DNA of 64,000 nucleotides from Fluviicoccus sp. (lineage in GTDB: Bacteria > Pseudomonadota > Gammaproteobacteria > Pseudomonadales > Moraxellaceae): contig NZ_JAUSMX010000015.1 of the NCBI RefSeq assembly GCF_030646115.1, forward strand, positions 186,001-250,000, written 5' to 3'. Made by a program: the position numbers and the translations under genes. The notes beneath the pieces were generated by a model. That model made no database searches and was not told the DNA's origin. It worked only from the letters and a program-made list of their open reading frames with translations. This document shows positions 28,399 through 37,247 of this stretch, piece by piece (within the stretch, counting starts at the first letter, position 1; each line of letters begins with the position of its first letter).

Positions 28399-28438
28399 GC
28401 CCCCTTGGAAAGGGGGCGGCGCAAAGCGCCGGGGTTTA
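28399..28438 (-). repeat. Palindromic element at aldehyde dehydrogenase stop (family 3, copy 1)
   Basis: Hairpin GCCCCCTT/AAGGGGGC (28399-28417) is followed by a second stem GGCGC-AAA-GCGCC (28418-28430) and then GGGGTTTACG. On the minus strand the stop codon TAA of the dehydrogenase gene is within the shared sequence GTAAACCCC. A second copy lies at 60652-60683 in the same relation to another stop codon. Confidence 0.7.
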
Positions 28439-29893
28439 CGGCATCGGCAGCTTCAACGACGCCAGCGACGCCTTGATCACCTTCATGCGTCCGGCGTTGT
28501 AGGGCGAGAAGAACAACCGCACCAGCATGATGAACGAGGACTGCACCACCGCCCGCTCATGCGAGAAGGCCTTGAAGCCGAAGTGGCCGTGGGCGTGGCC
28601 GATGCCGCTGTTGTTGACGCCGCCGAAGGGCAGGTTGCCGTGCACGAACTGCATCAGGCAATGGTTGACGCAGGCCCCGCCGGAACTGGTGCGTTCAAGC
28701 ACGCGGTCAATGTTGGCCTGGGTGTGGCTCCAGACATACAGCGCCAGCGGCTTGGGCCGGGCGTTGATGTCGGCAATGACCTGATCCAGATCGGTGAATT
28801 CCACCAGCGGCAGCAGCGGCCCGAAAATCTCCTCCTCCATGATGCGCGCGCCGGACGGAACGCGGTCCACCAGCGTCGGCGACACCCAGCAATCGTCCAC
28901 ATCCACCTCGCCGCCGGTCAGCACCCGTGCGCCGCCGTCCACCGCCTCCTGCAGCAACGACGCCACCCGCCCGGCATGGCGCGGATTGACGATGCGCGTC
29001 AGGTCGGGGCTGCCCTTCTGCTCCGCCGGGGTTTGCCCGTAGCGCGCCGCCAGGATGGTGCGGCACTCTTCCACAAAGGCATCCTTCACCGAGGCATGGA
29101 CATACATGTAGTCGGGGGCCACGCAGGTTTGGCCGCCGTTGAGGAACTTGCCCCACATCAGGGTCTCGGCGGCCGTCTTCAGATTGGCGGAAGCGTCGAC
29201 GATGGTGGGGGACTTGCCGCCCAGTTCCAGCGTGACACTGGTCAGGTGCTTGGCCGCCGCTGTCATCACCACCTTGCCCACCAGGGGCGAACCGGTGAAG
29301 AAGATATGGTCGAAAGGAAGGTCGAGCAGCGCCTGCGAGGTGGGCAGGCTGCCTTCGAACAAGGCTACTTCGTTTTCCGGGAAGATATCGCGGATGATGC
29401 GCGCCATCACCGCCGACACCGACGGCATCATTTCCGAGGGCTTGATGATGACGGTGTTGCCCGCCGCCAGCGCCGACACCAGCGGCCCGAAGCAGAGGTT
29501 GAGGGGATAGTTCCACGGCGCAATGATCAGCACCCGCCCGCGCGGCTGGGACTGCACCCAGGCCTTGGTCATGATCATCAGGCTGGTAGGCCACACCCGG
29601 TGCGGCTTCATCCAGCGCTTCACCCGGCCAATGGCATGACGCATTTCGTCCAGCACCGGCATCAGCTCGGTGACGTCCACTTCCGCTTCCGGCTTGCGGT
29701 AATCCAGCGCAAAGGCTTCGTAGAAAGCTTGGCGGTTGGCCAGCAAAGCCTCACGCAGGCGCTTGATGCGGTCAATGCGCTGCGCAGCGGTGGACTGCCG
29801 CCAGCGCAGCGCGGTTTCCAGCTGGGCGTCAAAGACCGCGCGCATCTGCACGGGGTCGGCTTCGGTCATCGGGGCGGCAAGGGGGGCGTTCAT
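28436..29893 (-). CDS. Aldehyde dehydrogenase (coniferyl-aldehyde-dehydrogenase-like)
   Basis: From ATG 29893 the protein has 485 residues. Active-site Cys257 (GGQTCVAP), general base Glu223 (LELGGKS) and Asn128 (PWNYP) are all present, so it is an active NAD(P)+-dependent enzyme. The C-terminal extension (SHERAVVQSSF...LRLFFSPYNAG) is characteristic of the class 3-like/coniferyl aldehyde dehydrogenase branch, which also acts on fatty aldehydes and may be membrane-associated. The GGAG upstream is about 14 bases from the ATG, longer than usual. Given the many lipid genes here, fatty-aldehyde oxidation is plausible. Confidence 0.9.
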   Translation of the reverse strand: MNAPLAAPMTEADPVQMRAVFDAQLETALRWRQSTAAQRIDRIKRLREALLANRQAFYEAFALDYRKPEAEVDVTELMPVLDEMRHAIGRVKRWMKPHRVWPTSLMIMTKAWVQSQPRGRVLIIAPWNYPLNLCFGPLVSALAAGNTVIIKPSEMMPSVSAVMARIIRDIFPENEVALFEGSLPTSQALLDLPFDHIFFTGSPLVGKVVMTAAAKHLTSVTLELGGKSPTIVDASANLKTAAETLMWGKFLNGGQTCVAPDYMYVHASVKDAFVEECRTILAARYGQTPAEQKGSPDLTRIVNPRHAGRVASLLQEAVDGGARVLTGGEVDVDDCWVSPTLVDRVPSGARIMEEEIFGPLLPLVEFTDLDQVIADINARPKPLALYVWSHTQANIDRVLERTSSGGACVNHCLMQFVHGNLPFGGVNNSGIGHAHGHFGFKAFSHERAVVQSSFIMLVRLFFSPYNAGRMKVIKASLASLKLPMP

Positions 29894-30117
29894 GATTATT
29901 ATTAAAGCTCCACGCAGGTAGGTTTTCGGCCGCAAACACCACGACCACAATTTGGACTATAGTGCCACGACCTTGACGGCCGCCCCACTCCTTTTTATTG
30001 ATAGTTCCGGTCAACGCGGCCGTCATTAAAAATTCATCAAATTGTCGCTGCACGCCGGGCCGCGATATATTCCAATCCTGCCTTTTCCAGACCATAAACA
30101 GAGCGTGGGGGTGAAGC

Positions 30118-30882
30118 ATGAAGGTGCTTGCGTGTTACAGCATGAAGGGCGGCGTCGGCAAGACCGCGACGGCCGTGAACGTGGCCTGGCTGGCGGCCCA
30201 TGCCGGGCTGAAGACCTTGCTGATCGACCTCGATCCGCAAGCGGCGGCTTCCTACTATTATCAGGTGAAGCCCGCCAAGAAGGACTGGAGCGAACGCTTC
30301 TTCAAGGCCTATGAACACCTGCTGGAACACATCAAGCACTCGCAGTATGAACGGCTGGACGTGATTCCCGCCACGTTGGGCTTCCGCGAATTCGACGTGC
30401 TGCTGGAAAGCCTGGGCAAGCGCAAGCAACGGCTGGCGATGATCCTGGCCGGGCTGAAGGACGACTATGACCTGGTGATCCTGGACTGCCCGCCCACCCT
30501 CGGCAACCTGGCGGAAAGCATCTTCACCGCCGCCGACCACATCCTGGCGCCGGTGATTCCCACCACGCTCTCCGAACGCACCTTCGACCACCTCAATCAC
30601 TTTTTCGAGGAGCACGACTACCCGAAGAAGAAGTTGATGCCGTTCTTTTCGCTGGTGCAGGCGCAGAAATCCCTGCACCACCACACCATGGACACCCTGC
30701 GCCAGCGCAGCGACCGCTTCCTGCAAACCACCATTCCCTTTGCCTCCGACATTGAGAAGATGGGCGAGCATCAGCAACCGGTGGTGGTGAGCGCCCCGCG
30801 CAGCAAGGGCGGGCTGGCCTATGCCGCACTGTGGGCCGAAATTGCACCGGTGTTGCAGCCCGCCGCCCAGCAACTAGACTGA
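30118..30882 (+). CDS. Orphan ParA/MinD-like ATPase
   Basis: 254 residues with deviant Walker A KGGVGKTATAVN (10-21, signature Lys10), Walker A' DLDPQAAAS and Walker B LVILDCPPTLGNLA. It is a P-loop ATPase of the ParA/MinD group that positions cargo by nucleotide-dependent dimerisation on DNA or membrane. No ParB, parS or replication gene is adjacent, so plasmid partition is unlikely. The gene ends 75 bases before the phospholipase on the same strand, suggesting one operon and a role in positioning or a lipid-related system. The linkage is inference. Confidence 0.88.
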   Translation: MKVLACYSMKGGVGKTATAVNVAWLAAHAGLKTLLIDLDPQAAASYYYQVKPAKKDWSERFFKAYEHLLEHIKHSQYERLDVIPATLGFREFDVLLESLGKRKQRLAMILAGLKDDYDLVILDCPPTLGNLAESIFTAADHILAPVIPTTLSERTFDHLNHFFEEHDYPKKKLMPFFSLVQAQKSLHHHTMDTLRQRSDRFLQTTIPFASDIEKMGEHQQPVVVSAPRSKGGLAYAALWAEIAPVLQPAAQQLD

Positions 30883-30957
30883 AGTAAGGCCCTCTTTTCC
30901 CTATAACAATACTGACGCCGGTGCAGTACGGGCCTCCGGCCAACGGACCCGCCCGCC

Positions 30958-32826
30958 ATGCACTCCGCCACGCCCGTACCGCAAGCCACCCGCCAGCAGA
31001 CGCTGTTGTTCCGGAGCATTCTGCTGGGGTATTTCGGCAAGCTGGAGCACAGCGTGCTGGATGAAATCCTGGCGCAAAGCGAGTGGGTGGAGTGCGAAGG
31101 CGGCGACACGCTGTTTGCGCAGGGCGACCCCGGCGACGCCGCCTATTTCCTGATTTCCGGCCGCCTGCGCGCCATCCGCACCGCACCGGACGGCGTCCGC
31201 CAGATTCTGGGCGACATCAAGCCCGGCGAAACCGTGGGCGAAATTGCCGTGCTCTCGGACGATGTGCGCGGGGCAACGGTGATGGCCACCCGCGACAGCG
31301 TGGTGGTGCGCATGCCCACCGACCGCCTGCAACGCTGGTTCCTGCAATACCCGCAACTGCTGCTGCAAACCGCCAAGCTGGTGATTCGCCGCAACCGCAT
31401 CAACCAGGTGCGGCGGCGGCGGGTGGACCAGGTCACCAACATCACGATTTTGCCGCTGTCACCGCACATTGACCTGACCCGCTTTCGCGTGGAGCTGGCC
31501 AACGGCATGGCCGCCTGCGGCAAGACGGTGCTGCTGGACCCGGCGACGGTGGACCGCGAACTGGGCGAACCCGGCATCGCCTTTGTCGGCAAGCAGGACC
31601 CCGAACGCTACCGGCAGCTGAGCGCTTGGCTGGACACGCTGGAAGGCCCGAACGACTACGTGGTGTATCTGGCCAACCCCGGCGACGACGCCTGGACCCA
31701 GCGCTGCCTGCGCCAGGCCGACCGCGTGCTGCTGCTGGCTGACGCCGACGACAGCGCCCTGCCGCCCGCCTTTGAGCAACGGCTGATGAACGGCTCCCGC
31801 AACCGGTTGCAGGCGGACACGCTGCTGATGCTGTGGCATGCCCCGGAAACGCTGATGCCGCAAGGCACCGCCCGCTGGCTGGACGCCCGGCCGTGGGTGC
31901 GCGAGGCCATTCATGTGCGGCGCAACACCCCGCGCCACATGCAGCGGCTGGCGCGGCTGGTCACCGGCAAGGCTGTGGGGCTGGTGCTGGGCAGCGGCGG
32001 CGCGCGCGGGCTGGCGGCCATTGGCATCATCCGCGCATTGGAGGAAGCGGGCGTGCCCATTGACCGGGTGGGCGGCACCAGCATCGGGGCGATCATGGCG
32101 GCGGGCGTGGCGCTGGACCATCCAGTGGAGCGGCTGGCCGACAAGGTGCGGCATTCCTTCAGCCAGAACCCCACCCACCTCAACGACCTGAGCCCGCTGC
32201 CCATCCTGTCGGTGTTTCAGGGCAAGCGGCTGAACGGGCTGTTGCAGTCGGTGTTTCCGGAGGTGATGAACATTGAAGACCTGTGGATCAACTTCTTCTG
32301 CGTCAGCAGCGACATGGCCACCAATGGCGAGGTGGTGCACCGGCGCGGGTCGTTGTGGCGGGCGGTGCGGGCCTCGTCGGCGTTGCCGGGCATTTTCCCC
32401 ATGGTGCGGCTGGGCGACGGCCTGCACGTGGACGGCGCGTTCATGAATTCACTGCCGGTGGATGTGATGGCGGAGATGGCGGTGAAGAAGATCCTGGCGG
32501 TGGACTTTTCGTGGCTGCCCAGCGTCAAGCCGGAATTTGCCGACATTCCGGGGCCGGTGGATTTCCTGATGGACCGTTTCCTGAACGGGCGGCAGCGCAT
32601 GTACCGGGTGCCCACCCTGCTGTCCAGCATTGTGCAGAGTTCGCTGCTGGCCAGTTCGCAACGCAGCCTGCTGGCGCGGGCGGAAGCGGATGTGCTGTTC
32701 AGCCCGGACCTGCGGCGTTTTGAGTTGCTGGGCTGGAATTTCTTTGATGCGCTGGTGAAGATTGGCCATGAACATGCGCGGGAGGTGTTGGCGGCTGGGG
32801 ATGGAAATGCGGAGCGCGTGCCCTAG
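30958..32826 (+). CDS. NTE-type patatin phospholipase with cyclic-nucleotide-binding domain
   Basis: 622 residues. An N-terminal cNMP-binding fold (about 20-140, with GETVGEIAVLS containing the conserved E) is followed by a middle domain (160-330) and a patatin domain from 338. The oxyanion motif is GSGGARG (345-351), the nucleophile Ser375 in GTSIG, and the Asp partner is in DGAFMNS (near 489). This matches neuropathy-target-esterase-like proteins that cleave lysophospholipids or phospholipids. It probably acts at the inner membrane, though no transmembrane helix is seen. Confidence 0.92.
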   Translation: MHSATPVPQATRQQTLLFRSILLGYFGKLEHSVLDEILAQSEWVECEGGDTLFAQGDPGDAAYFLISGRLRAIRTAPDGVRQILGDIKPGETVGEIAVLSDDVRGATVMATRDSVVVRMPTDRLQRWFLQYPQLLLQTAKLVIRRNRINQVRRRRVDQVTNITILPLSPHIDLTRFRVELANGMAACGKTVLLDPATVDRELGEPGIAFVGKQDPERYRQLSAWLDTLEGPNDYVVYLANPGDDAWTQRCLRQADRVLLLADADDSALPPAFEQRLMNGSRNRLQADTLLMLWHAPETLMPQGTARWLDARPWVREAIHVRRNTPRHMQRLARLVTGKAVGLVLGSGGARGLAAIGIIRALEEAGVPIDRVGGTSIGAIMAAGVALDHPVERLADKVRHSFSQNPTHLNDLSPLPILSVFQGKRLNGLLQSVFPEVMNIEDLWINFFCVSSDMATNGEVVHRRGSLWRAVRASSALPGIFPMVRLGDGLHVDGAFMNSLPVDVMAEMAVKKILAVDFSWLPSVKPEFADIPGPVDFLMDRFLNGRQRMYRVPTLLSSIVQSSLLASSQRSLLARAEADVLFSPDLRRFELLGWNFFDALVKIGHEHAREVLAAGDGNAERVP

Positions 32827-33962
32827 CCTTCCCTGAACGGCAGCATCCCCCGCGCCTCTTCCGCATAACGCCGCACCGCCTCGCGCTCCTCCCCCAGAAA
32901 ATCGCCCACCGCCTCGCGGAAACCTTCGTGTTGCAGGGCGTGGAAGGAGTGCGTCAGCACCGGTTCGAAACCGCGCGGAATCTTGTGTTCGCCCTGCGCG
33001 CCGGGGTCGAAGCGGGTCAGGCCGCGTTCAATGCAGAATTCGATGCCCTGATAGAGGCAGGCCTCAAAATGCAGGCATTCCACCTCGCGCAAGGCGCCCC
33101 AGTAACGGCCATAGAGGGTGTCTTCGGAGAAGAAGCAGAGTGCGCCGCCAATGGCTTCATCGTCCTCGTCCCGCGCCAGCACCATCAGTACGCGGTGGCG
33201 CAGGTGGTGGTGGATGGCGTGGAAGAAGGCTTCGGTGAGGTAGCCGTCGTGGCCGCTGCGGCGCTGGTAGGTGTTGCGGTAGAAGCGGTAGAACTGGGTC
33301 CAGTGTTCGGGGGTGAGGTCGTCGCCGGTGAGGCGTTGCAGGCGGATGCCCTGGTCCTGCACGCGCTTGCGTTCGCGGCGGATTTCCTTGCGGCGCTTGG
33401 CGGTCATGACGCCGAGGAAGTCGTCGAAGCTGCGGTAGTCGCGGTTGAACCAGTGGAACTGGCAGCCCAGGCGGTGGCCGGGGGCGGCGTTTTGCCAGTG
33501 GGGTAATTCGGCGTCTTCAGGGAAGAGGATGTGCCAGCCGCTGGCGCCGGTTTGCCGGGTGTGGTGTTGCAGGGCTTGCTGCAGGTGCGGCCAGACTTCG
33601 GCGGGGTCGGCGTCGGGGTGCATCAGGACGCGCGGGCCGGGCGCGGGGGTGAAGGGGATGGCGGCGACCAGTTTGGGGTAATAGTCGAGGCCGTGGCGGG
33701 CGTAGGCGCGGGCCCAGTCCTGGTCGAAGACGTATTCGCCCCAGCTGTGGGTTTTGAGCCAGAGGGGCATGACGGCCTGTAGTTGGCCGTTTTGCTCCAG
33801 GATGAGGTGCTGCGGTTGCCAGCCGGTGCCGGGGCCGGTGCAGTGGGTGGTTTCGAGGGCGAGGAGGAATTCGTGCGAGAGGAAGGGGTAGCCCTGACCG
33901 GCCAGCGCCTCCCAATCAGCCGCGTCGATGGCCGTGATGCTGTTCAGAAAACGCGGCGTCAT
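32823..33962 (-). CDS. COG3146-type N-acetyltransferase
   Basis: 379 residues. The domain is the double-GNAT-like fold of the FemAB/COG3146 family, with motifs EYVFDQDWARAYARHGLDYYPKL, RREIRRERKRVQDQG-type segment and FLSEDTLYGRYWGALREVECLHFE. Such proteins are annotated as peptidoglycan biosynthesis/recognition or N-acyltransferases; the substrate is not established. The stop codon overlaps that of the phospholipase by four bases in a tail-to-tail arrangement. Confidence 0.8.
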   Translation of the reverse strand: MTPRFLNSITAIDAADWEALAGQGYPFLSHEFLLALETTHCTGPGTGWQPQHLILEQNGQLQAVMPLWLKTHSWGEYVFDQDWARAYARHGLDYYPKLVAAIPFTPAPGPRVLMHPDADPAEVWPHLQQALQHHTRQTGASGWHILFPEDAELPHWQNAAPGHRLGCQFHWFNRDYRSFDDFLGVMTAKRRKEIRRERKRVQDQGIRLQRLTGDDLTPEHWTQFYRFYRNTYQRRSGHDGYLTEAFFHAIHHHLRHRVLMVLARDEDDEAIGGALCFFSEDTLYGRYWGALREVECLHFEACLYQGIEFCIERGLTRFDPGAQGEHKIPRGFEPVLTHSFHALQHEGFREAVGDFLGEEREAVRRYAEEARGMLPFREG

Positions 33963-34071
33963 GAATAACCCCGCACCCGGTCAAGACCGCTGGTCACCCC
34001 TGAAATATCACTCATCTGCTTTCACCCCCAAATTCAGCTTGTTTTTTCGCCAAAAGCCCCTTTTTTTACAA

Positions 34072-34120
34072 AAACCCTCCCACCCCTTGCCGCTCCCCCT
34101 CCCAAGGAAGGGGCGATAAA
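34072..34120. other. Intergenic region before the peroxidase with GC-rich hairpin remnant
   Basis: Between the acetyltransferase and the peroxidase (33963-34205) no gene was seen. CTCCCCCTCCCAAGGAAGGGGCG at 34092-34114 contains an imperfect hairpin that resembles the extragenic repeat family 1 copies near 44.5, 45.9 and 61.9 kb, but too diverged to be sure. A TAATAT (about 34135-34140) could be a -10 element for the peroxidase, with no good -35. Confidence 0.4.
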
Positions 34121-34205
34121 TGCACATCCGTATTTAATATCGCCACGGACTGAGCATTATTCAGCCGCTCACCATACCAACAAAAACACCATAGAGGGAC
34201 ACCAC

Positions 34206-36950
34206 ATGGCAGTCTGGGTAACATGGCCTGCATGGACCAAGCTGGGAACACTGGGCATTGCCGCCGGCTTGATCACGCTGGGCGCGCAACGCGAAAGCCT
34301 GATGAAAAACAACCTGTTTGATCTGGAGAACTACCCCAAGCTCAACGGAACCATCACTTGCGACACCCGCAGCAAAACCGTCCGCACCGAAGACGGCACC
34401 TGCAACATCCTCAGCAACCCGGCGGAAGGCTCGGCCTACGTGCGTTTCGGCCGCAACGTCAACCCGACCTATACCCCCGGCGAAACCGAGGCCAACACCC
34501 TGCTGTCGCCCAACCCCCGCGAAGTCAGCAACACGCTGATGGCGCGCGGTGAATTCAAGCCCGCCCCCAGCCTGAACTTCATTGCCGCCTCGTGGATCCA
34601 GTTCATGGTCCACGACTGGGTGGATCACGGCCCCAACCCGGCGGCCAACCCGATCAAAGTGCCCCTGCCCTCCGGCGACGTGCTGGGCAGCGGTTATCTG
34701 GATGTGCGCCGCACCCAGGCCGACCCGTCACGCACCAGCGCCGACGCAGGCAAGGTCAACACCTACCGCAACCATAACACGCACTGGTGGGACGGCTCGC
34801 AACTGTATGGCAGCAGCAAGGCCGCCAACGACAAGCTCCGCTCCTTCGTGGACGGCAAGCTGAAGATCAATGCCGACGGCACACTGCCGACCGAACTGCT
34901 GAGCGGCAAGCCGGTGACCGGTTTCAATGAAAACTGGTGGGTGGGCCTGAGCATGCTGCACCAGATCTTCACCAAGGAACACAACGCCATTGCGACCATG
35001 CTGAAGCAGAAGTACCCCACCCAGAGCGACCAGTGGATTTATGACCGCGCCCGCCTGATCAACGCCGCGCTGATGGCGAAGATCCACACCGTGGAATGGA
35101 CACCGGCCGTGATCGCCAACCCGGTGACCGAGCGCGCCATGTACGCCAACTGGTGGGGCCTCATTGGCGACCGTTCCGGCCGTGACAAGTACCAGGCCGA
35201 AGTGCGCGCCATCAAGGACGACCTCGCCAAGAGCGACTCCCTGCTGAAGGCCCTGCTCGGCTTCAACCCGAACCTGTCCACCGGCGTCGGCACCACCTTC
35301 CTGGACCATGCCCTGGCCGGTCTGGTGGGTTCGGCCGCGCCGGACAATGCGGGCGTGCCCTACACGCTGACCGAGGAGTTCGTGGCGGTTTACCGCATGC
35401 ACCCGCTGATGCGTGACAAGGTGGATATCTATGATATTGGCTCGAACGTGGTCGCCAAGTCCGTGGCACTGCCGGATACCCGCGACCGCAATGCCGAGTC
35501 GCTGCTGGCCGGCGAGCACCCGGACCGCTTGTGGTATTCCTTCGGCATCACCCACCCCGGTTCGCTGACGCTGAACAACTACCCGAATTTCCTGCGCAAC
35601 CTGTCGGTGCCGCTGGTGGGCAATATCGACCTGGCCACCACCGACATCCTGCGGGACCGTGAACGCGGCGTGCCCCGCTATAACCAGTTCCGCCGCCAGA
35701 TCGGCCTGAATCCGATCACCAAGTTTGAGGACCTGACCACCGACGCCGCGACGCTGACCAAGCTGAAGACCCTGTACGGCAACAACATCGAACGTATCGA
35801 CACCCTGGTGGGCATGCTGGCGGAAACCACACGCCCGGACGGTTTCGCCTTTGGGGAAACCGCTTTCCAGATCTTCATTCTCAATGCCTCGCGCCGTTTG
35901 ATGACCGACCGTTTCTACACCACGGACTACCGCCCGGAAATCTACACGCCGGAAGGCATGGACTGGGTGGAAAACACCACCATGGTAGACGTGATCAAGC
36001 GCCATAACCCGACTTTGGCGCTGAGCCTGACCGGCATGGACAACGCCTTCAAGCCTTGGGGCCTGAATATGCCGGCGGAGTATGAAAGCTGGTCTGCCGG
36101 CGCCAAGGCCGACCATTTGTGGGTGAACGGTGCGCTGCGCACGCAGTACAAGACCACCATGCCCAACCTGAAGCCGGTGAATACGGGCGGGCTGATCAGT
36201 TCGATTTTGTGGAAGAAGGTGCAGAACCGCACCGATGTGGCTCCGGCCGGTTACACCAAGCCGATTCACCCGTATGGGGCCATGGCCAAGGTGAAGTTTG
36301 TGCCGGTTGCGGGCAATGGTTACACCGGTTTGTTCCAGGGTTCGGATTACGGTTTGCTGCGTTTGTCCGTGACCGAAAACCCGAGCGAGGGTGCGTTCCA
36401 GCCCGGTTTGGCCTGGAAGGCGCTGGTGAACGGCAAGCCGTCGGAGAATGTGTCGGCGTTGTATACGCTGGCGGGTCAGGGAGCCAACTACAATTTCTTC
36501 GCCAACGAGTTGTCAAACTATGTGTCCACGGACATCAACAATTCGGCCAGCACCATTTTGTTCTCGGCGGTGAGTTCCAAGCCGACGCTGGTGATTATGA
36601 ATGATATGGCGGAGGTGACGCAGGGCGGCGCGGTTGTGGCGACGCCGAAGGCTCCGACGCAGATTTATTTTGTGCCGCGTGCGGAGGTGAAGACGAAGTT
36701 TGCGACGACGGCGCATGATTTCCGTTATGACCTGGCGACGCTGGGTGCGGGTTCGCCGGTTTATGATGTGTATGCGACGTCGATGGAGATCAAGACGTCG
36801 ATCATTCCGTCCACCCATGCCCAGTATGCGAAGGATCGTCGCGCCAGTGCGAAGAAGATTGGGACGCTGGAGCTGACTTCGCCGATGATTGTGTCGGCTT
36901 TCGGGGATCAGGGGGTGTTCTTCAAGCATCAGCGGAATGAAGACAAGTAA
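34206..36950 (+). CDS. Haem peroxidase of the alpha-dioxygenase/COX-like family
   Basis: 914 residues. A hydrophobic N-terminus (about 6-27) suggests export or anchoring. Family motifs: distal His136 in FMVHDWVDH, NHNTHWWDGSQLYG, FTKEHNAIATML, RLINAALMAKIHTVEWTP and YRMHPL. Proximal His399 is three residues after Tyr396, the position of the catalytic tyrosyl radical in plant alpha-dioxygenase and cyclooxygenase. This suggests fatty-acid oxygenase rather than simple peroxidase. The extra C-terminal region of about 300 residues has no recognised motif. A terminator follows. Confidence 0.85.
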   Translation: MAVWVTWPAWTKLGTLGIAAGLITLGAQRESLMKNNLFDLENYPKLNGTITCDTRSKTVRTEDGTCNILSNPAEGSAYVRFGRNVNPTYTPGETEANTLLSPNPREVSNTLMARGEFKPAPSLNFIAASWIQFMVHDWVDHGPNPAANPIKVPLPSGDVLGSGYLDVRRTQADPSRTSADAGKVNTYRNHNTHWWDGSQLYGSSKAANDKLRSFVDGKLKINADGTLPTELLSGKPVTGFNENWWVGLSMLHQIFTKEHNAIATMLKQKYPTQSDQWIYDRARLINAALMAKIHTVEWTPAVIANPVTERAMYANWWGLIGDRSGRDKYQAEVRAIKDDLAKSDSLLKALLGFNPNLSTGVGTTFLDHALAGLVGSAAPDNAGVPYTLTEEFVAVYRMHPLMRDKVDIYDIGSNVVAKSVALPDTRDRNAESLLAGEHPDRLWYSFGITHPGSLTLNNYPNFLRNLSVPLVGNIDLATTDILRDRERGVPRYNQFRRQIGLNPITKFEDLTTDAATLTKLKTLYGNNIERIDTLVGMLAETTRPDGFAFGETAFQIFILNASRRLMTDRFYTTDYRPEIYTPEGMDWVENTTMVDVIKRHNPTLALSLTGMDNAFKPWGLNMPAEYESWSAGAKADHLWVNGALRTQYKTTMPNLKPVNTGGLISSILWKKVQNRTDVAPAGYTKPIHPYGAMAKVKFVPVAGNGYTGLFQGSDYGLLRLSVTENPSEGAFQPGLAWKALVNGKPSENVSALYTLAGQGANYNFFANELSNYVSTDINNSASTILFSAVSSKPTLVIMNDMAEVTQGGAVVATPKAPTQIYFVPRAEVKTKFATTAHDFRYDLATLGAGSPVYDVYATSMEIKTSIIPSTHAQYAKDRRASAKKIGTLELTSPMIVSAFGDQGVFFKHQRNEDK

Positions 36951-36982
36951 CGCCCGGCTGTGGTGCAATGCCATGCAAGGAG

Positions 36983-37004
36983 GCCCCCGGAAGGGGGCTT
37001 TTTT
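36983..37004 (+). terminator. Rho-independent terminator after the peroxidase
   Basis: GCCCCC (36983-36988), a GGAA loop, and GGGGGC (36993-36998) are followed by six T residues (36999-37004), 32 bases after the stop codon. Confidence 0.9.
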
Positions 37005-37247
37005 GTTGGGGGTACGTCTATTTTTTCAACAGCCATCCCCATGCTCTATGACAGCTGGTGGGCCAGAACTAGCATTCATGACTTGCCAACAAGAATAAGT
37101 TTGGCCTACAAGTACTCACATTAATAATTTTTGACCACTGGCCCGAATAACTCGGCAGTTGAGGCATTGATGGCTGACAGCCTCATTGTCTTGATTGGCA
37201 TTGCACAAATCATCCCAGTCTGTGGCCCCACCTAACCGGAGATTGAA
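37005..37247. other. Intergenic region at the left edge of the AT-richer defence-type segment
   Basis: 243 bases without a supported gene. Base composition drops here compared with the flanking genes. No integrase, transposase or long direct repeat was found. A CCGGAG at about 37236-37241 serves as the ribosome-binding site for the GTG start at 37248. Confidence 0.4.

Noticed and set aside
30118-30882. Plasmid or chromosome partition locus (ParA)
   Set aside because: No ParB-like gene or parS-like repeats nearby, and the neighbour is a phospholipase. Only a general ParA/MinD-type assignment is justified.
37040-37075. CTGGTGGGCCAGAAC resembling the 3' end of tRNA-Phe (attachment site)
   Set aside because: Only a short imperfect match to TGGTGGCCTGGAACAG, no integrase and no consistent repeat length, so chance is more likely.
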